From Carallia brachiata (taxonomy: Eukaryota > Streptophyta > Magnoliopsida > Malpighiales > Rhizophoraceae): a stretch of 64,000 bases of DNA. This document shows, piece after piece, positions 37,947 to 50,100 of this stretch (positions within the stretch are counted from its first letter, which is position 1; every line of letters starts with the position of its first letter). The DNA is taken from the NCBI GenBank assembly GCA_021464245.1, contig JADCRB010000037.1, positions 5,047,858-5,111,857 on the forward strand. The letters run 5' to 3'. Under the pieces are notes generated by a model, which worked only from the letters and a program-made list of their open reading frames with translations, had not been told where the DNA came from and made no database searches. The position numbers were made by a program, and so were the translations under genes.

Positions 37947-39157
37947 GTTCCGTTTGGAGACGCTGTCAATTTTTTATTTCTATTTTTTTTATTTCTATTT
38001 TTGCTGTTTGTTGAATTTTTGTGTTTATTGTTGTCAATTTTTCTTTCTATAAGAATAAAAAAGGAGATAGAAAAAAGGATAATTAGAGAAATAGTAAAAA
38101 GAAAATGGGAGAGAGAGAGAGGGTAGAGAGAGAATGAGTAGAGAGAATGGTAGAGAGAGAAAAAAGAGAGAGAAAGAGAGTATAAAGAGAATGAGTAGAG
38201 CGAATGGCAGAAAGAGAAAGAGTAGAGAAAGAATGAGTAAACAGAATAGTAGAGAGAGAAAAATGAGAGAGAGAGAGAGAGAGGGTGGAGAGAGAATGAG
38301 TAGAGAGAATGACAGAGAGAGAGAATGAGTAGAGAGAATAATAGAGATAGAAAAGAGAGAGAGAGAGAGGGTAGAGAGAGAATGAGTCCAGAGAATGGCA
38401 GAGAGAGAGAGGTAGAGAAAGAATAAGTAAAGAGAATGATAGAGAGAGAAAAATGTGAGAGAGAGGGTAGAGAGAGAATGAATAGAGAGACTGGCAAAAC
38501 AAAAAAAAAGAGTCTGAGTAGAGAGAGAATAAGTAGAGAAACTAGTAGAGAGAGAAAAAAGAGAGAGAGAGGGTAGAGAGAGAATGAGTCAAAAGAATGG
38601 TAGAGCAAGAAAAGTGAGAGAGAATGGTAGAGAGAGAAAAGTGAGAGAAATAGATGGTAGAGAGAGAATAAGTAGAGAGAATGGTTGAGGGAGAAAAGAG
38701 AGAGAGAGAGAGAGTAGGCTGAGGGAGAATCAGTAGAGAGAATGGTAGAAAGAGAAAAAGGAGACAGAGGGTAGAGAAAGAATGAGTAGAGAGAGAAAAA
38801 GGAGAGAGAGAGGATAGAGAGAATGGTAGAGATAAAAAAGGAGAGAGGGTAGAGAGAAAATGAGTAGAGAGAGAAAAAATATAGAGGGATAGAGAGAGGA
38901 TGAGTAAAAAGAGATATGGTAAAGATGTTGGATAAAGAGAGAAAAGGTTGTGAGAGAAAGTATTAAAAAGAAAGCGAAAAATAAAATGGGAAAACTAGTT
39001 TTTATTGTTTTCCAATTTGTTTTTTTTTTTCTTTGAAAAATACTTTTAATTTTTCAACAAAAAAAAATAAAAAATAAAATCAATATTAAACATATTTTTT
39101 GTTGTTTTTGTGAAAAATAAACAAAAAATAAGAAACAAAATCGTTATTAAACGGGAC
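37947..39157. mobile_element. Putative terminal-inverted-repeat element carrying a GAGA minisatellite
   Basis: The left end GTTCCGTTTGGAGACG resembles the right end read in reverse, GTCCCGTTTAATAACG; both continue into similar T-rich sequence (TTTCTATTTT / TTTCTTATTTTT). This terminus type is common in plant Mutator-like MITEs. The interior is almost entirely GAGA-type purine repeat. No target duplication was found, so the boundaries are provisional. Confidence 0.5.
38100..38960. repeat. GAGA-rich cryptic minisatellite
   Basis: About 860 bp of purine repeat. Beyond plain GA, a longer unit recurs: GGGTAGAGAGAGAATGAGTA, followed by GAGAATGGTAGAGAGAGAAA. Such units start at about 38121, 38283, 38369, 38465 and 38571. 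The opposite strand has open frames of Leu/Ser/Tyr only because of the repeat; they are not taken as genes. Confidence 0.9.
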
Positions 39158-41409
39158 CTCAAATATTAGTTTTCTCATGTTATAAAAATGAAAAAGACAA
39201 TCGGAAGCAACTATTACTTGATGTGAGAGAAAAAGGATTCTTCACAAATCACAGGGAAAAAAAAAGAAAAGAAAAGAAAAGGGACCTATGGCCCCTCCTT
39301 TTTCAAGGGACGGGAGGCCTGTTATGGCGAGCTAGAGCTACTCACTCCCTTATAAAAATTCAATGAAAATACGGTCATATTATGTTTGATTGGGAGGAAG
39401 GAAGAGGACGATTGAAACAAGAGAATACGTTCAAAGCAGGAAATTAATGAACATTTCGCTTCTTTCAGAGTTATCTAGTTGTCGTGTCTTTAAGCGTCTA
39501 ATGGACCCTAGTCATAGATCCATAAATCCCCGATGTCTACGATAATAATAATAACATGTATGTGTCTATCAATGGTGAATCCGCTGAACCACTGGTACAC
39601 CGAGTCACTAGAGACAGTAATTCAATCCATATGGTAACATTAATATTAGAAAGGGAAATTCTTTACACATATTAGATACAAAATAATTTTATGTTAAATG
39701 AAAAATACTTCAATAACATGTAAGAGATGTATAGTAAAATATTACAAAAGGCAAAAAAAAATTTAATTATATAAAAAAATTTTATTTCTTTTTTTAACAG
39801 CAAAATTTTATTCATAGTACCCTTAACGACAAGAGCATTCAAAACAGTTAATACAACTTTAAAAATCTGTCACAAGCTCAAAATAATACTACTCAAAGCA
39901 GTAGATGGCCCATATTACAAAATATTACTACTCAAAATATTACAGCTCATATAAAAAAGTTTTGACATAGTATAAAAAAATTTATTGCATCTACTTTTGT
40001 TTATAAATTCGTGAATCCACGCAGTTGTTCTTTGTTAGGAAAAGCCAAGCATTAAATAATGTAATGATGTAACGGTTCACATGCGGATGATTCACATGTG
40101 AGGCCTGCTGCTAATTTTCAAACTTCAATCCACCGGGGAATTAATCTTCGGCTGAGAAAGGGACCGGTATTGGCAATTGCACAAAGTCAAGCCTAGAATT
40201 GATATCCAAAAAGGAGAGAGCAAAAAAAAAAAAAAAAAAAAACCTTGATTTGATTTTTTCTGCCATATGTGAATTATTCCAACCATTCCTGCCCAGGACT
40301 TTTCACAACCAAGATAATTCATTTCCAGTCCCGGGGCATTCGCTTTCCTGTATTTTTCTCTCCCCACCAATATAAAAGACTGCCATTTACTCCACAAGCC
40401 TTTACCAACAATTTTTACGAACACCCACCTGGAGGTGTTCTTACTATAGTAAGTAGAATAAAATTGCAAGACTATATTTAACTAATAAAAAATAATAGTA
40501 TAGTCTCATCTAATATTTAGATAATATCAGTATTTTTTTTTTTTTATGTAAGATTCAATCATCAAAAAATTTACTTTGAAACAATTCTTGTGAAACTAAA
40601 AATTGTTTTCCTAATAAATAATAGCCAAAATTATGGCCACTGTGCTTTGCGCCTTCTAGACAATGTTGCTGCAGTATAATAATCAACTTGACCAATACTA
40701 ATAGGGGTTGGCATAGATAATGAGACTTTGATTTTATTTAACTAGAAGTTTTAAGCGCAAAATTTAGAAATGTACCAGCGTTAAATGTCTGTTGAAATAT
40801 TTTTTCTATCTGCCGATATCCTATTATAATCAGTTCAGATTAGTTAATTTTCGAATTGTATACTGGGCAGTTTTAAATTAAACAAAAAAAAACTTAGACC
40901 AACATAATCAGTAATTACAGTTGCGGTTTGCAAGTGCCCCTTCTGGTCAGTAATTGCTTGAAAGAGTCGGGACTTTTGTTGAAATAAATTTAATTTCTAT
41001 TAATTGACTGGTTCATGTGTCCCCTCATTTTCGTTACAATAAAAAAAAAAAAGTCTCTTGAATTAGCACTTCCTTAATTTGTTATTAGTACATGTTCCTC
41101 GTTTTAGTGTTCGAGTATGTATATATCGCACAGCACAAAATCCAATTGGTGATGTACAAGAGATATGTTTGACAAAAAAAATAAAATAATAACAGCTTAA
41201 TATATGTCCTACAATATTCATAATCTTGCGATTACAAAGCAACTAACATTGTTTTTTTTTTTTTTAAAAAAAAAAGAGAAATTATGCATTCACATCCTCC
41301 ATGCTAGAAGATTTTTTTTTTTTCTGTTAAACGAAAAAAAAAAAAAAAAAAACTTCTCTGAAGGAACATCATCAGACTAAACTTGTTAACGTGCAAGCAA
41401 AGAGGGGAT
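39158..41409. other. Intergenic and 3' flank of the second OVATE gene
   Basis: AT-rich with many A and T runs (for example 40219-40240 and 41331-41350). The stretch just below 41410 is presumably the 3' UTR of the minus-strand OVATE gene. No other gene was found. Confidence 0.45.
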
Positions 41410-42071
41410 TTAGAAGTCACGAGAGCGGCAGCCATTGGCATAGAAGCGCGGCTTGTGGGAAGCAAACCCAGAAGGCGCAGCAGCAGAGAAGAAGACTCCA
41501 TTCCAGATCTCAGTGAAAGCTCTGACAATAATCCCATGATGGTAAGGCGAGTTCAGCTGCAAGAAACAGTTGAGCAGCTCTTTCAGGTCTTCTTTTGAGT
41601 ATATCTCCTTCTCCAATATCATTTGCAGCATCGATTGCCGGAAGTCCAGGTAAGGGTCGTTGGACTCTTTCTCCACCGCCACGCTCTCTTCTCCTACTCG
41701 CCCGAATCCTCGTACAGCGCCGCCACCCAATGTCTTCGCGTATTCCCAGGAGTAGTAGTGGAAGCCTGCAGCAGCTGGTGGGGTATCGGCTGCGGCCGGA
41801 GAGAACGTCGTGGCTGTGTCGTAGCCGTTGGGAGATCGGTTAGCTTTTGACGAAGTCGAAGAAGAAGAACAATAGTAGTAGGAGAGATGATTATTATTAT
41901 TATTATTATTATTATTATACTATTATTATTGTATTTTTGGAATGTGGGGGTTTTGTTGTGTTTTGGCTTTGGGTGGAAAACGTTGGGAAGCTTCGGTTTT
42001 TTCAATCTGCCGCAGCCTAAGTCCACCGACACTGTGTTGAGGATGAGCTTTTTCTTGCTAGTAGTGGACAT
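41410..42071 (-). CDS. OFP6-like: OVATE family protein, OFP6/7/8 type
   Basis: Plant transcriptional regulator of the OVATE family. It is a single exon, from the ATG at 42071 (MSTTSKKKLILNTVSVDLGC) with the family's N-terminal LGCG-RxxKPKLPNVFHPKP motif. A poly-Asn tract follows, encoded by AAT repeats, then a Ser-rich stretch and the OVATE domain: SNDPYLDFRQSMLQMILEK, KEDLKELLNCFLQLNSPYH and HGIIVRAFTEIWNGVF. The protein ends CRSRDF. The frame changes at the AAT repeat near 41914-41921, where AGTATAAT appears in place of an expected AGTAATAAT, a one-base loss. Corrected length is about 220 residues. It lies tail to tail with the OFP18-like gene at 29.4 kb. Subtype numbering is inferred. Confidence 0.87.
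41886..41932 (-). repeat. AAT microsatellite encoding poly-asparagine
   Basis: ATT triplets on the plus strand (AAT on the coding strand) inside the OFP6-like gene. The frame break of that gene sits at one edge of this run. Confidence 0.9.
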
Positions 42072-42192
42072 CGTTGATTTCACACAAACACAGGGATAGT
42101 GAGTTTGGGTTTTTCGGAAGAGCAACTAATGGGAGCAAGGAAGTGATGTGAGGATTGAGGCATTTCATTGCGTTGAGGATGGAGAGCCCACC

Positions 42193-42200
42193 TTTATAAA
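42193..42200 (-). promoter_or_regulatory. Candidate TATA box of the OFP6-like gene
   Basis: TTTATAAA on the minus strand, about 120 bp upstream of the start codon at 42071. Confidence 0.5.
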
Positions 42201-42859
42201 TCCTTTTTCATCGTGACTAGGAGTTAATACTTGACACAAGGAGGATTTATACCGGATAAATATTAAAAAAAAAATTAGATAATAATAATTAGAGAGTTAA
42301 GTAACGGAATTGTAAAAAAAATTTCAGGTAAATGAAATTTTATGCCGCTTCACAAATAAATAAAAGTGAATGTAATGTCCCCTTATGATTGTCATATTAC
42401 TCTTTTATGTGTTAGTAGATAGTGATGCTTTGTATATTATTAATTTATTATTGCTTTCATTATTCGCTGTTCGGACTATGACGAAATTTATTCTTGATTT
42501 GGGCTATGACCAAATTAATCTTGACGGTTGAATCTTCTTTGCAATTATAACTACTGAATTTAAAGTGTTAAATGTTCGTATCCCTAATCTCTAAAAGTTT
42601 GACGAAATTATACATGAATTTTAATTTCGATGAAAAAAAATAATTAAGTTGGCGAAGAAATGAGAGGTGGTCAATTGCTTTTATTTTGTTCTTTCCGAGA
42701 ACAATCAGGGTCCTATGATTTGAATGAAGATCTTGATAAGAGTTGAGTTGACCACAAATGTACAAACTGAAACCTTGAGACATTTCGCGGCTTTTTTTTA
42801 TCCCAAGAATAATATTATTAGGTACGCCAAACTAATTAGTTTCGTTAGTAGTCTCTAAT
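42201..42859. other. Intergenic
   Basis: Upstream flank of the OFP6-like gene. AT-rich, and nothing else is recognised. Confidence 0.4.
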
Positions 42860-43620
42860 GTGTGCTGAATATTGCTATCGTGCGTCGAGGAGTTTGTTGG
42901 TCAGATTCGTTGCTTAGTGTGGCGCCTGTACCTCTCTGTAGGCTTATGCTCCTCGTGGGCTTTAGTTGTTGGTTGGTTTTGGTTGCTGTGGTCGTTGGGT
43001 CTCTCTCCAGCGTGCAGTTTGATCTTTGACTTTGGGCTTGCTGGGATGTGTCTCCCCCGCCTCGATCTCGTCCTTTCGATGGGTAGGGGTGGGGGAGGGG
43101 AGGGTTTTGTAGCAGTCGGGTACCCTGTACAGGCCGGAGGTACTTTTGATTGCGTCCCACCCTGTTTCTATCGCGATGCCAATTGCCATTTTGTTGTGGT
43201 ATTTGCCCAATGGGTCTGCTTTTGCTCCACTATGTTGGTTCTCTTATGCGCCTTTGGATGGCACTTTGGTGCTATTGGTGGCTTTGGCCGCCATCAGTCT
43301 TTGTGACCTGGTCGCCTTTTTCAAATGTTCGGGGTTCACTGTTGTGTATGGTGGTGGGATTGGAGGCTGTTGGTCTTTGGTTCGTTATCCTTCTAGCGTG
43401 TCTTGTCTCTTGCCTGGGTAATAGGCCTAGGCCTGGGCTTCTTTCGGCTTGTTGGTGTGTTGTTGGAGAGGGAGTCCTGCAAGAGTAGCTGGTTTGTGTG
43501 TACCGTGGTGGGCTGATTTTCCTTATCCTTGTAATGTTAGGGTGGGCTTTTGTGGTGGCCTTTTTTTTACCTGGCTTGAGTTTCATCTAATAATATAATA
43601 TCTTGTTCTGTTCAAAAAAA
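42860..43620 (+). mobile_element. LINE-like 3' fragment with poly(A) tail
   Basis: A G/T-rich block with much higher GC than its surroundings ends in AATATCTTGTTCTGTTC and an A7 tract at 43614-43620. Overlapping open frames on both strands reflect composition and carry no recognisable domain. Texture matches the 3' regions of plant L1-type elements and the minus-strand fragment at 37490-37940. Confidence 0.5.
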
Positions 43621-43646
43621 TAACGCTAAAATTATTAAAGGAATTA

Positions 43647-44184
43647 GAGGTATCCAAACGAGTCATCAAGTTGGATTTGAGTCGAATTGTTTTGAATTCG
43701 AATTAAGTTCAATCAACCTACAGGTCGGTCATGCCATCAAAATGATGACAAAATATTTTTAAAAAAATTGAAAATTTAAAAAATTCCAAAAAATTTGTAA
43801 AATTCTTTAAACTAAAAGAAAATTATAAAATAAAAAATGACTTAATAATTTTTTTAAAAAAATTTTAAAAACTCAAAATAAAATCTGAAAATTCATTAAA
43901 AAAATATCAAAATATTTTAAAAAGAATTTATAATTAAGATTTATATTGAAAATAATAAAATCTATACTTTTTTATAATATAAAATATATGATTCATATAT
44001 TATAATCTTTTTATTTTATTTTTTTGTTCTCTTAAAAAAAATTTTCAAATCATTCAGGTCGAGTTCGGGTTTGACTTTATATTTTTGGGTCATTTCAAGT
44101 CAAATTGTTTTCGCGTTGGTTCGAGATATGTTTTTTCGAATGGATTCGGATCAACCTATTGGGTCAATCAAAATTTGACACCTC
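43647..44184. mobile_element. Mutator-like MITE with CGGGT-rich ends (copy 2, degenerate)
   Basis: Starts GAGGTATCCAAACGAGTC and ends with the complement of GAGGTGTCAAA. The interior matches the copy at 10655-11292 closely, for example TTTATAATTAAGATTTATAT followed by TGAAAATA in both. The CGGGT repeats at the tips have drifted. The imperfect flanks TAAAGGAAT and TACAAGAAT could be an old 9-bp target duplication. Confidence 0.75.
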
Positions 44185-45693
44185 TACAAGAATGATACAT
44201 AACCTTTTTTTTTGTTTCGAATACATGATCTTACAGTATATAAATTTATTTCATTAGTTTTTTATTTTAAATAAATATTACTTATTGTGTAGTATAAAAT
44301 TATAAATAAATTATACTAAAAAAAAGTCAAATTAAAAATACTCTCACACACACAGAGGCAGATATATATATATCTTAAGCTAGGTTTTCTCCCTTGCAAG
44401 AGTAAAGATACTACAAAGAAGACCCTTTCCTAAACTCACCATTCTTTCTTTTTTGGAGGCATTTATTGGCATAAATAACTGGGAGACCGATGGGTATGTA
44501 CAATTATTAGTTGCTTCTGTTTTTGATCCATCCGTTGCTGATCACAAAAGAAACAAAACACGAAACCCACCAACAAAATAGACAAACAACAAAGGCCAAT
44601 GCGAATATAATTGACAACTGGACAACCGTGAGCACCCTGGCATATCCATGCTGCAGTTATTGAAGAATGGTTGGTAATTGCATTTTCCTTTGGTAGACTC
44701 GGACGCCCATCTCGGAAATTACAATGAATCCTCCAAATTCAAAGAAATATCAGAATTTTGGTTATAAGGTCTGGGAAAATATTTAATATATATATGTATA
44801 CATATTTCTGTTTTTTTGGTGCAAAACTGCAGTGGAAAACGCTGATATCCTCAAGTACGCATAGGATTCTGCGCTACTTCATGCTACAGTCTCCTAACAT
44901 AAAAAAAAAACGGTGTTTCCAGTGCCATATGAGGAAAATTTTGGCTATCATAAGGTGGGTAGCCAGTATATATTGGCTACATTTCGATTGAGAAAATGCT
45001 GATAAAAAGCTCCTAATAAACTAAATCAAGCGGAACATCATGGACCAGAATCACGTGTAAAAGATCTGATATCCACGAGAACAATTCTGATAATTTATCT
45101 GAATTTGGAAGTAGAATGAACCTCAATCTGCCAGCATCCTGCAATCTCATTCCTTTTGCATGTTATCTTGTCCGTATTGGACCATTCAGTTGGAATTTCA
45201 ATATACATAAACTACACGTTATAATTCAGGGATGCTAATTCTAAACTTGTATTTCTGAACCATAAATCAAGAGCCACGAGGCAGAATAAAGCTGGCGACT
45301 GTCTATTGTCTTACAGCTCGTTTTCACTGCCAAAATTTTTACCAATGGGCAAATGATTTCCCTCCTCTCAGCAACAGTACTAGATTCACCCTAATCCAAA
45401 TTTCAGGGATTAAATTATGATGTTGGCCGGTTAAAAATTGTTAAGCAGACTTATTCATGGGCTAGCTGCCCACTTGATCCAGCCCAGTTTCAAAATTGGC
45501 GAGTGTTGTTTGAACAATATTCGTTTTTGTAGGCCCACGTTTACATTATTTGATTAATTCAAGCTAGAAATTAAATTGATTAGACAAACCTCAAGCAATA
45601 GTTTCAGTGATAATTGGCTATGTTGGTGAAGGATGTAATTAAAAGTTCAACTCTCATCACATCCCTTTCCCTTCTCTTTATATGAGTTTAACA
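44185..45693. other. Intergenic, no gene recognised
   Basis: No supported coding region. Short CA/TA repeat runs occur at about 44345-44375. Confidence 0.45.
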
Positions 45694-45701
45694 TTCTACA
45701 A

Positions 45702-46381
45702 CATAGTTTTAAAAACTGGACCGGACCGGCCGGTCGGACCGAAAAACCGGTGAACTGGAGGTCGGACCGGTCTGATTTTCTGATAAAACCGGAATAGGAA
45801 ATGAACCGCCCAAAAACCGGTGAACCGGCCAGTCGGACCGAAAAACCGGTGAACCGACTGGTCGGACCGAAAAACCGGTGAACCCAAAACCGGTGAACTG
45901 GCCGGTCGGACCGGTGAACCAGTAACCAGGTCACATGGATCAAAACGACGTCGTTTTATTTATTTTTTTAGATTAAAAATGAGAATAAATAACACTTATT
46001 TATATTAATAATAAATGTAATATTTTTACAATATATATTGATTTTATGATATTTATTTTTAGATATGAATATTCGATTAATAGTTTTATAATATTTTATT
46101 TTTGATATTTATACTTTATTAATTTATTTAATTTAATTAAAAAATTATCATAAATATCTTGTATTTTAATTTTATTTTAAATTTAAGTATACTCATATTC
46201 AATTTTTTATGATTATACTCATTATTTGTTATTAAAAAATAAAAAATTATAAGTATTAATTATTATTTTATCAAATTAGAATTGACCCGCCGGTTCAACC
46301 ACCGGTTTTCTGGTTGGACCGCTAAACCACTAACCCAGTCTTCTCACCGGTTCAATAACCGGTCCGGTTTTTAAAACTATG
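45702..46381. mobile_element. Terminal-inverted-repeat element with GGACCGG-rich ends
   Basis: A 680-bp element with termini CATAGTTTTAAAAACTGG (left) and, read in reverse, CATAGTTTTAAAAACCGG (right). The perfect 8-bp direct repeat TTCTACAA flanks it at 45694-45701 and 46382-46389. Tips are filled with ACCGGTGAACCGG/GGTCGGACCG repeats; the centre is AT-rich and non-coding. The 8-bp duplication fits hAT or Mutator-type insertion. Confidence 0.82.
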
Positions 46382-46389
46382 TTCTACAA

Positions 46390-47161
46390 AGACCCAAAGA
46401 AAAAAATTGATACCACCAAAAACAAAAAAAAAAGAAATTAAATAGGACCTTGATTATAAACTATTATATGTTGTCTTTCAAGTTTGCGCTCCAGAACAAC
46501 ATTGTGGTTTGTTTCTGAAAATTAGAGTAAACAGCCTTTTCATGCACAACCATGGCTTTTGGCGATTACTGCTCAGCTCGGAGGTTGACAAGGTTGACTT
46601 AAACGGTCCAAATTGATCAGATATAAATTAGCCATGTTAACAATAATCAGACTCCCAGATGGCTGGAGTTAAAAAGGTCAATTAGGTGAATGTTAGTTGT
46701 CAAAACCCTATGAATTTCTTTCCTTAGTACGTGTTTTCCGTTACATTGCACTCAAGAAAATAAGCTATTCCTGGGAACAGAAGCATAACTGAGCACAAGA
46801 AGATGTGCCCAGTTAAGAACATGTGGCGTGCAGCTCTCCATAGCTTCAACGAGGACACAATTCCACATCGATCAATGTCAAACAAATAGGCAATAGCAAT
46901 TGCCAGTGAAAGTTCACAAGAGAAAAGAGTCCCATTTCTATCAATATAAAGGGCAAAAAATGAAGTCATTTTCCATTAATATGAACAGAATAAGAATGCC
47001 AGGCTCCCGAACAACATGAGACAGTGATAAAGTATACCTATTGTGCCAATATTTAAAGAATAGGATCAGAGATATCGTTAGCTGCCCAGCTGTGAAAATA
47101 ATCGGTAACAATCAATTGAGGTAGTTGAAAAGATATGCATGGCAGTCTAACCTTTTACGCT
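46390..47161. other. Intergenic and hydrolase gene 3' flank
   Basis: The portion next to 47162 is likely the 3' UTR of the minus-strand hydrolase gene. Nothing else is recognised. Confidence 0.4.
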
Positions 47162-50100
47162 TTAACTTGATATTTTGTTCTTTATAAAGGTTGCCACATG
47201 CTGAGCAACCCATATTGAGCCAGCCTCAGTGCAACAGAAACTGTGAGCCAGACCTTCTCTTTCAATTGATAGAGCAATACCAGGGACCTGCTTTGCAATC
47301 TGTGACAGAAAATGTGGGTTTAGCATAAACCCAATGGACCAAAAGTTGAGGATGACAAAGCAAAATTTAAACTCGGTGCAGAATATCAAATTACAGAACT
47401 AGCTCAGCACTATGCGGCAAATGGATGAAGCCAGCAGCAAGAGCTCAACGAGAAAAGCAAAACACAATGAACATCTATGATTGCCATATTCACTGGAAAA
47501 CTGCTATGGAGTCCTGCACTGCCTTCTTTGTTCAATAGTCAACTCCTCCTCAAAGTGTCAAGGTATCATGGATCATTTCATAACACATGATCCTTTGATT
47601 GTACTCTAGACAAGGTTAAAATACGATTTTCATGCTCCTATCAGCTTTCTAGCTTTAAGTCCTCAGATTTTAATAACAATTCTAAAGCAAAGTTGGAACT
47701 TAAAGGGTGCTGGCATGTTCATAAAAAACTACAGAAATGTAGGGGTTACTTAAAACATCAGTGGCAGAACCCACTACTTTTAGAACATAACGCAGAAAAG
47801 CAACATGGAAGGGATAGCGTCATGATGTCAGAACAAATGTCACCAAGACGATGATATCATGTTTCATCGGCATACATATAAACAACATTCTACTGAAACT
47901 TTTGAAAGCATAAAACATCCACAAGAAATCATATAAACCACCCACCTCTTCGTACATTTCCAGTGGACCCCAGTGATCATCGACACCAAATAGGAAAGTG
48001 ATTTTACTCTTATTTTCTCTCATGAAAGCCCAGTCTGGTGCTTCTGAAAGCTAACATAAAAGAATCATAGTCAACATGAGGGTTGTAGACATATGTTAGC
48101 ACCTCTATATGAGCATCACTGCCGACCTCTTGCTGGAGTTGAAGAGGCATTATATTCTTTTTTGCACCTATACGTGCAGAAACAAAGTATTAAATAAGCA
48201 ATGAAAATTACATGTTGAGTTTGATCAATTGAAATTGTCGAAAAACAGTGACGCCCTGGCACACGAGCTCCCACACTGTGGGGTCTAACGAATGGTCAAA
48301 GGTATGCAGCCTTACCCATGTCTACAGAGAGATTATTAATGTGACTTCAACTTGTAACCTCTAGGTTACAATGGAAAAGAGTTTCCATTACAGTGAGGCT
48401 TGCTCTTTATTGAAAAGTGTCCTCATGAAAATGTAATTTACTTGTTCAAAAATAATTGCATATTGTTGCAACTTGTAATTTGAGTGGGCGGTGGTTATTA
48501 AGCATGAGAAATTTTCACACGCGACCAGTGTCAGGCTGTCAACATTATTTCCAGAGGAGGATAAACAAATATTTCACAAGACACTAGATTATGTCAAGTG
48601 CACAAAGAAATGTAGCTACACCGTGCATCTAGTCAAAATTTTGTAAAATCATTCTCAAGTAAGTCAATCAAAAATTCAGAGAAAATTTTAGTAAGAGGAT
48701 TTATGCTGCATTACGACACTTCACAAAAACCGCATGCTGCAATCTTTGAAAATGTAGCTAAAAGTAACTTATAGCAAGATCCCAGTAATCTCCAAATAAT
48801 TCAATGATATCGTTGTCTTTTAAGTAAGAGGCAAGATTACCTTTCCGAATTCTGTCATTGCCAAAAAAAGCATGTTCCGGAACGTATGGTACTGTAAATG
48901 AATAAAAAAGAACAAAAATATTCTTAAGAAATATGTAGCAACACTACTCTAAAGATTTGCTGTCTTAATTAAGATGGACAATAACTCAAAATGCAAGCAG
49001 ATTAACTAAGAAAAAAAAAGGAGTATAAAATGGTCTAAAGCCCATCAAAAGGATATTCACAAGCCATGAATAGAATAAATAAACCATACCTGCAACAAGT
49101 GACTGCAAGCAGCATCAACAGCTGTAGCAGACCATGACTTCCCAATAGATGTTGACACAATTAACCTTTTAGCACACTTTGGTAACAATCCCAGGGATCC
49201 TATACAGAAGCTAAGTAGAGCACAATGAATTGGGGACCTGAAATGCACAAATTTCATTTAAGTAGACTCATGTATAACTGTACAAAAAATGTCAACTTCA
49301 AAATCCTTGGAACCAATAGAAACCACTAAAAGATTAAACCCATTTCTATAACTAAATAAGAGTGGTTTTGATGTGAGAAATAAACGAGACTTGTAATTTG
49401 CAATTCAGCCGTGAAGGAGTAATATGTCCACCAAGTATGTTATATTCATCCAAAAAAAAGAGCAAAAGCTTTACTCTGAAAATTCCTTGTATGCAGGCTG
49501 CTTCTTTGATAATGGATTAAACATAAGAAAGGGATATAGTCCTTGGAAATATATCACCTATAAAACCAGAGACAAACATCAAAAGTGTCTTTTAAGTCAA
49601 AATCTTGCAAGAGATAGTATGATATTGACTGAGACTGCAAAAGTTGCAAAAAGTTGTCACCTTCTGTGGACACCTCCTCAGTGTCTCAATAGATATGTAG
49701 GCACCAACAGAGTGCCCAACCTTCAAAAAGAAGTGCCATATCAGATACAGATTATTTCAGAGTGGAAAATAGTATTAACTGCTACAAGCAATACTTCCTG
49801 CAAGCCTAAAAGTAACTGAACAGATGAGTACTATAAGGATCATAGTAGCACCGATAAAATTCCCATCAGGCAATATTTCACCAAGACAGTAAAATGAAAC
49901 ACTTCACTTGTGTTCACAAACTATGTATATCAAAGAATGCATTGCCCTACCAAAATAAAGCACAGTACAACTTCAAAGTACAATAGGAAAACAAAAATAT
50001 AAAAGAAAGCATGGCCCTACCAGTACTATAGGAACTTTCGTATTTTGCAGCTCCTGTCTGATGAAATCCACCTGAGAAAATGCTTACAGCAAGTGGTGTT

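Noticed and set aside
37943..38608. 221-residue minus-strand open frame rich in Leu, Ser and Tyr
   Set aside because: It is a by-product of the GAGA repeat; all frames of the repeat are open and low-complexity.
42872..43586. Several overlapping open frames of 80-140 residues on both strands
   Set aside because: They lie in a G/T-rich LINE-like fragment, lack domains and overlap each other, which fits composition rather than coding.
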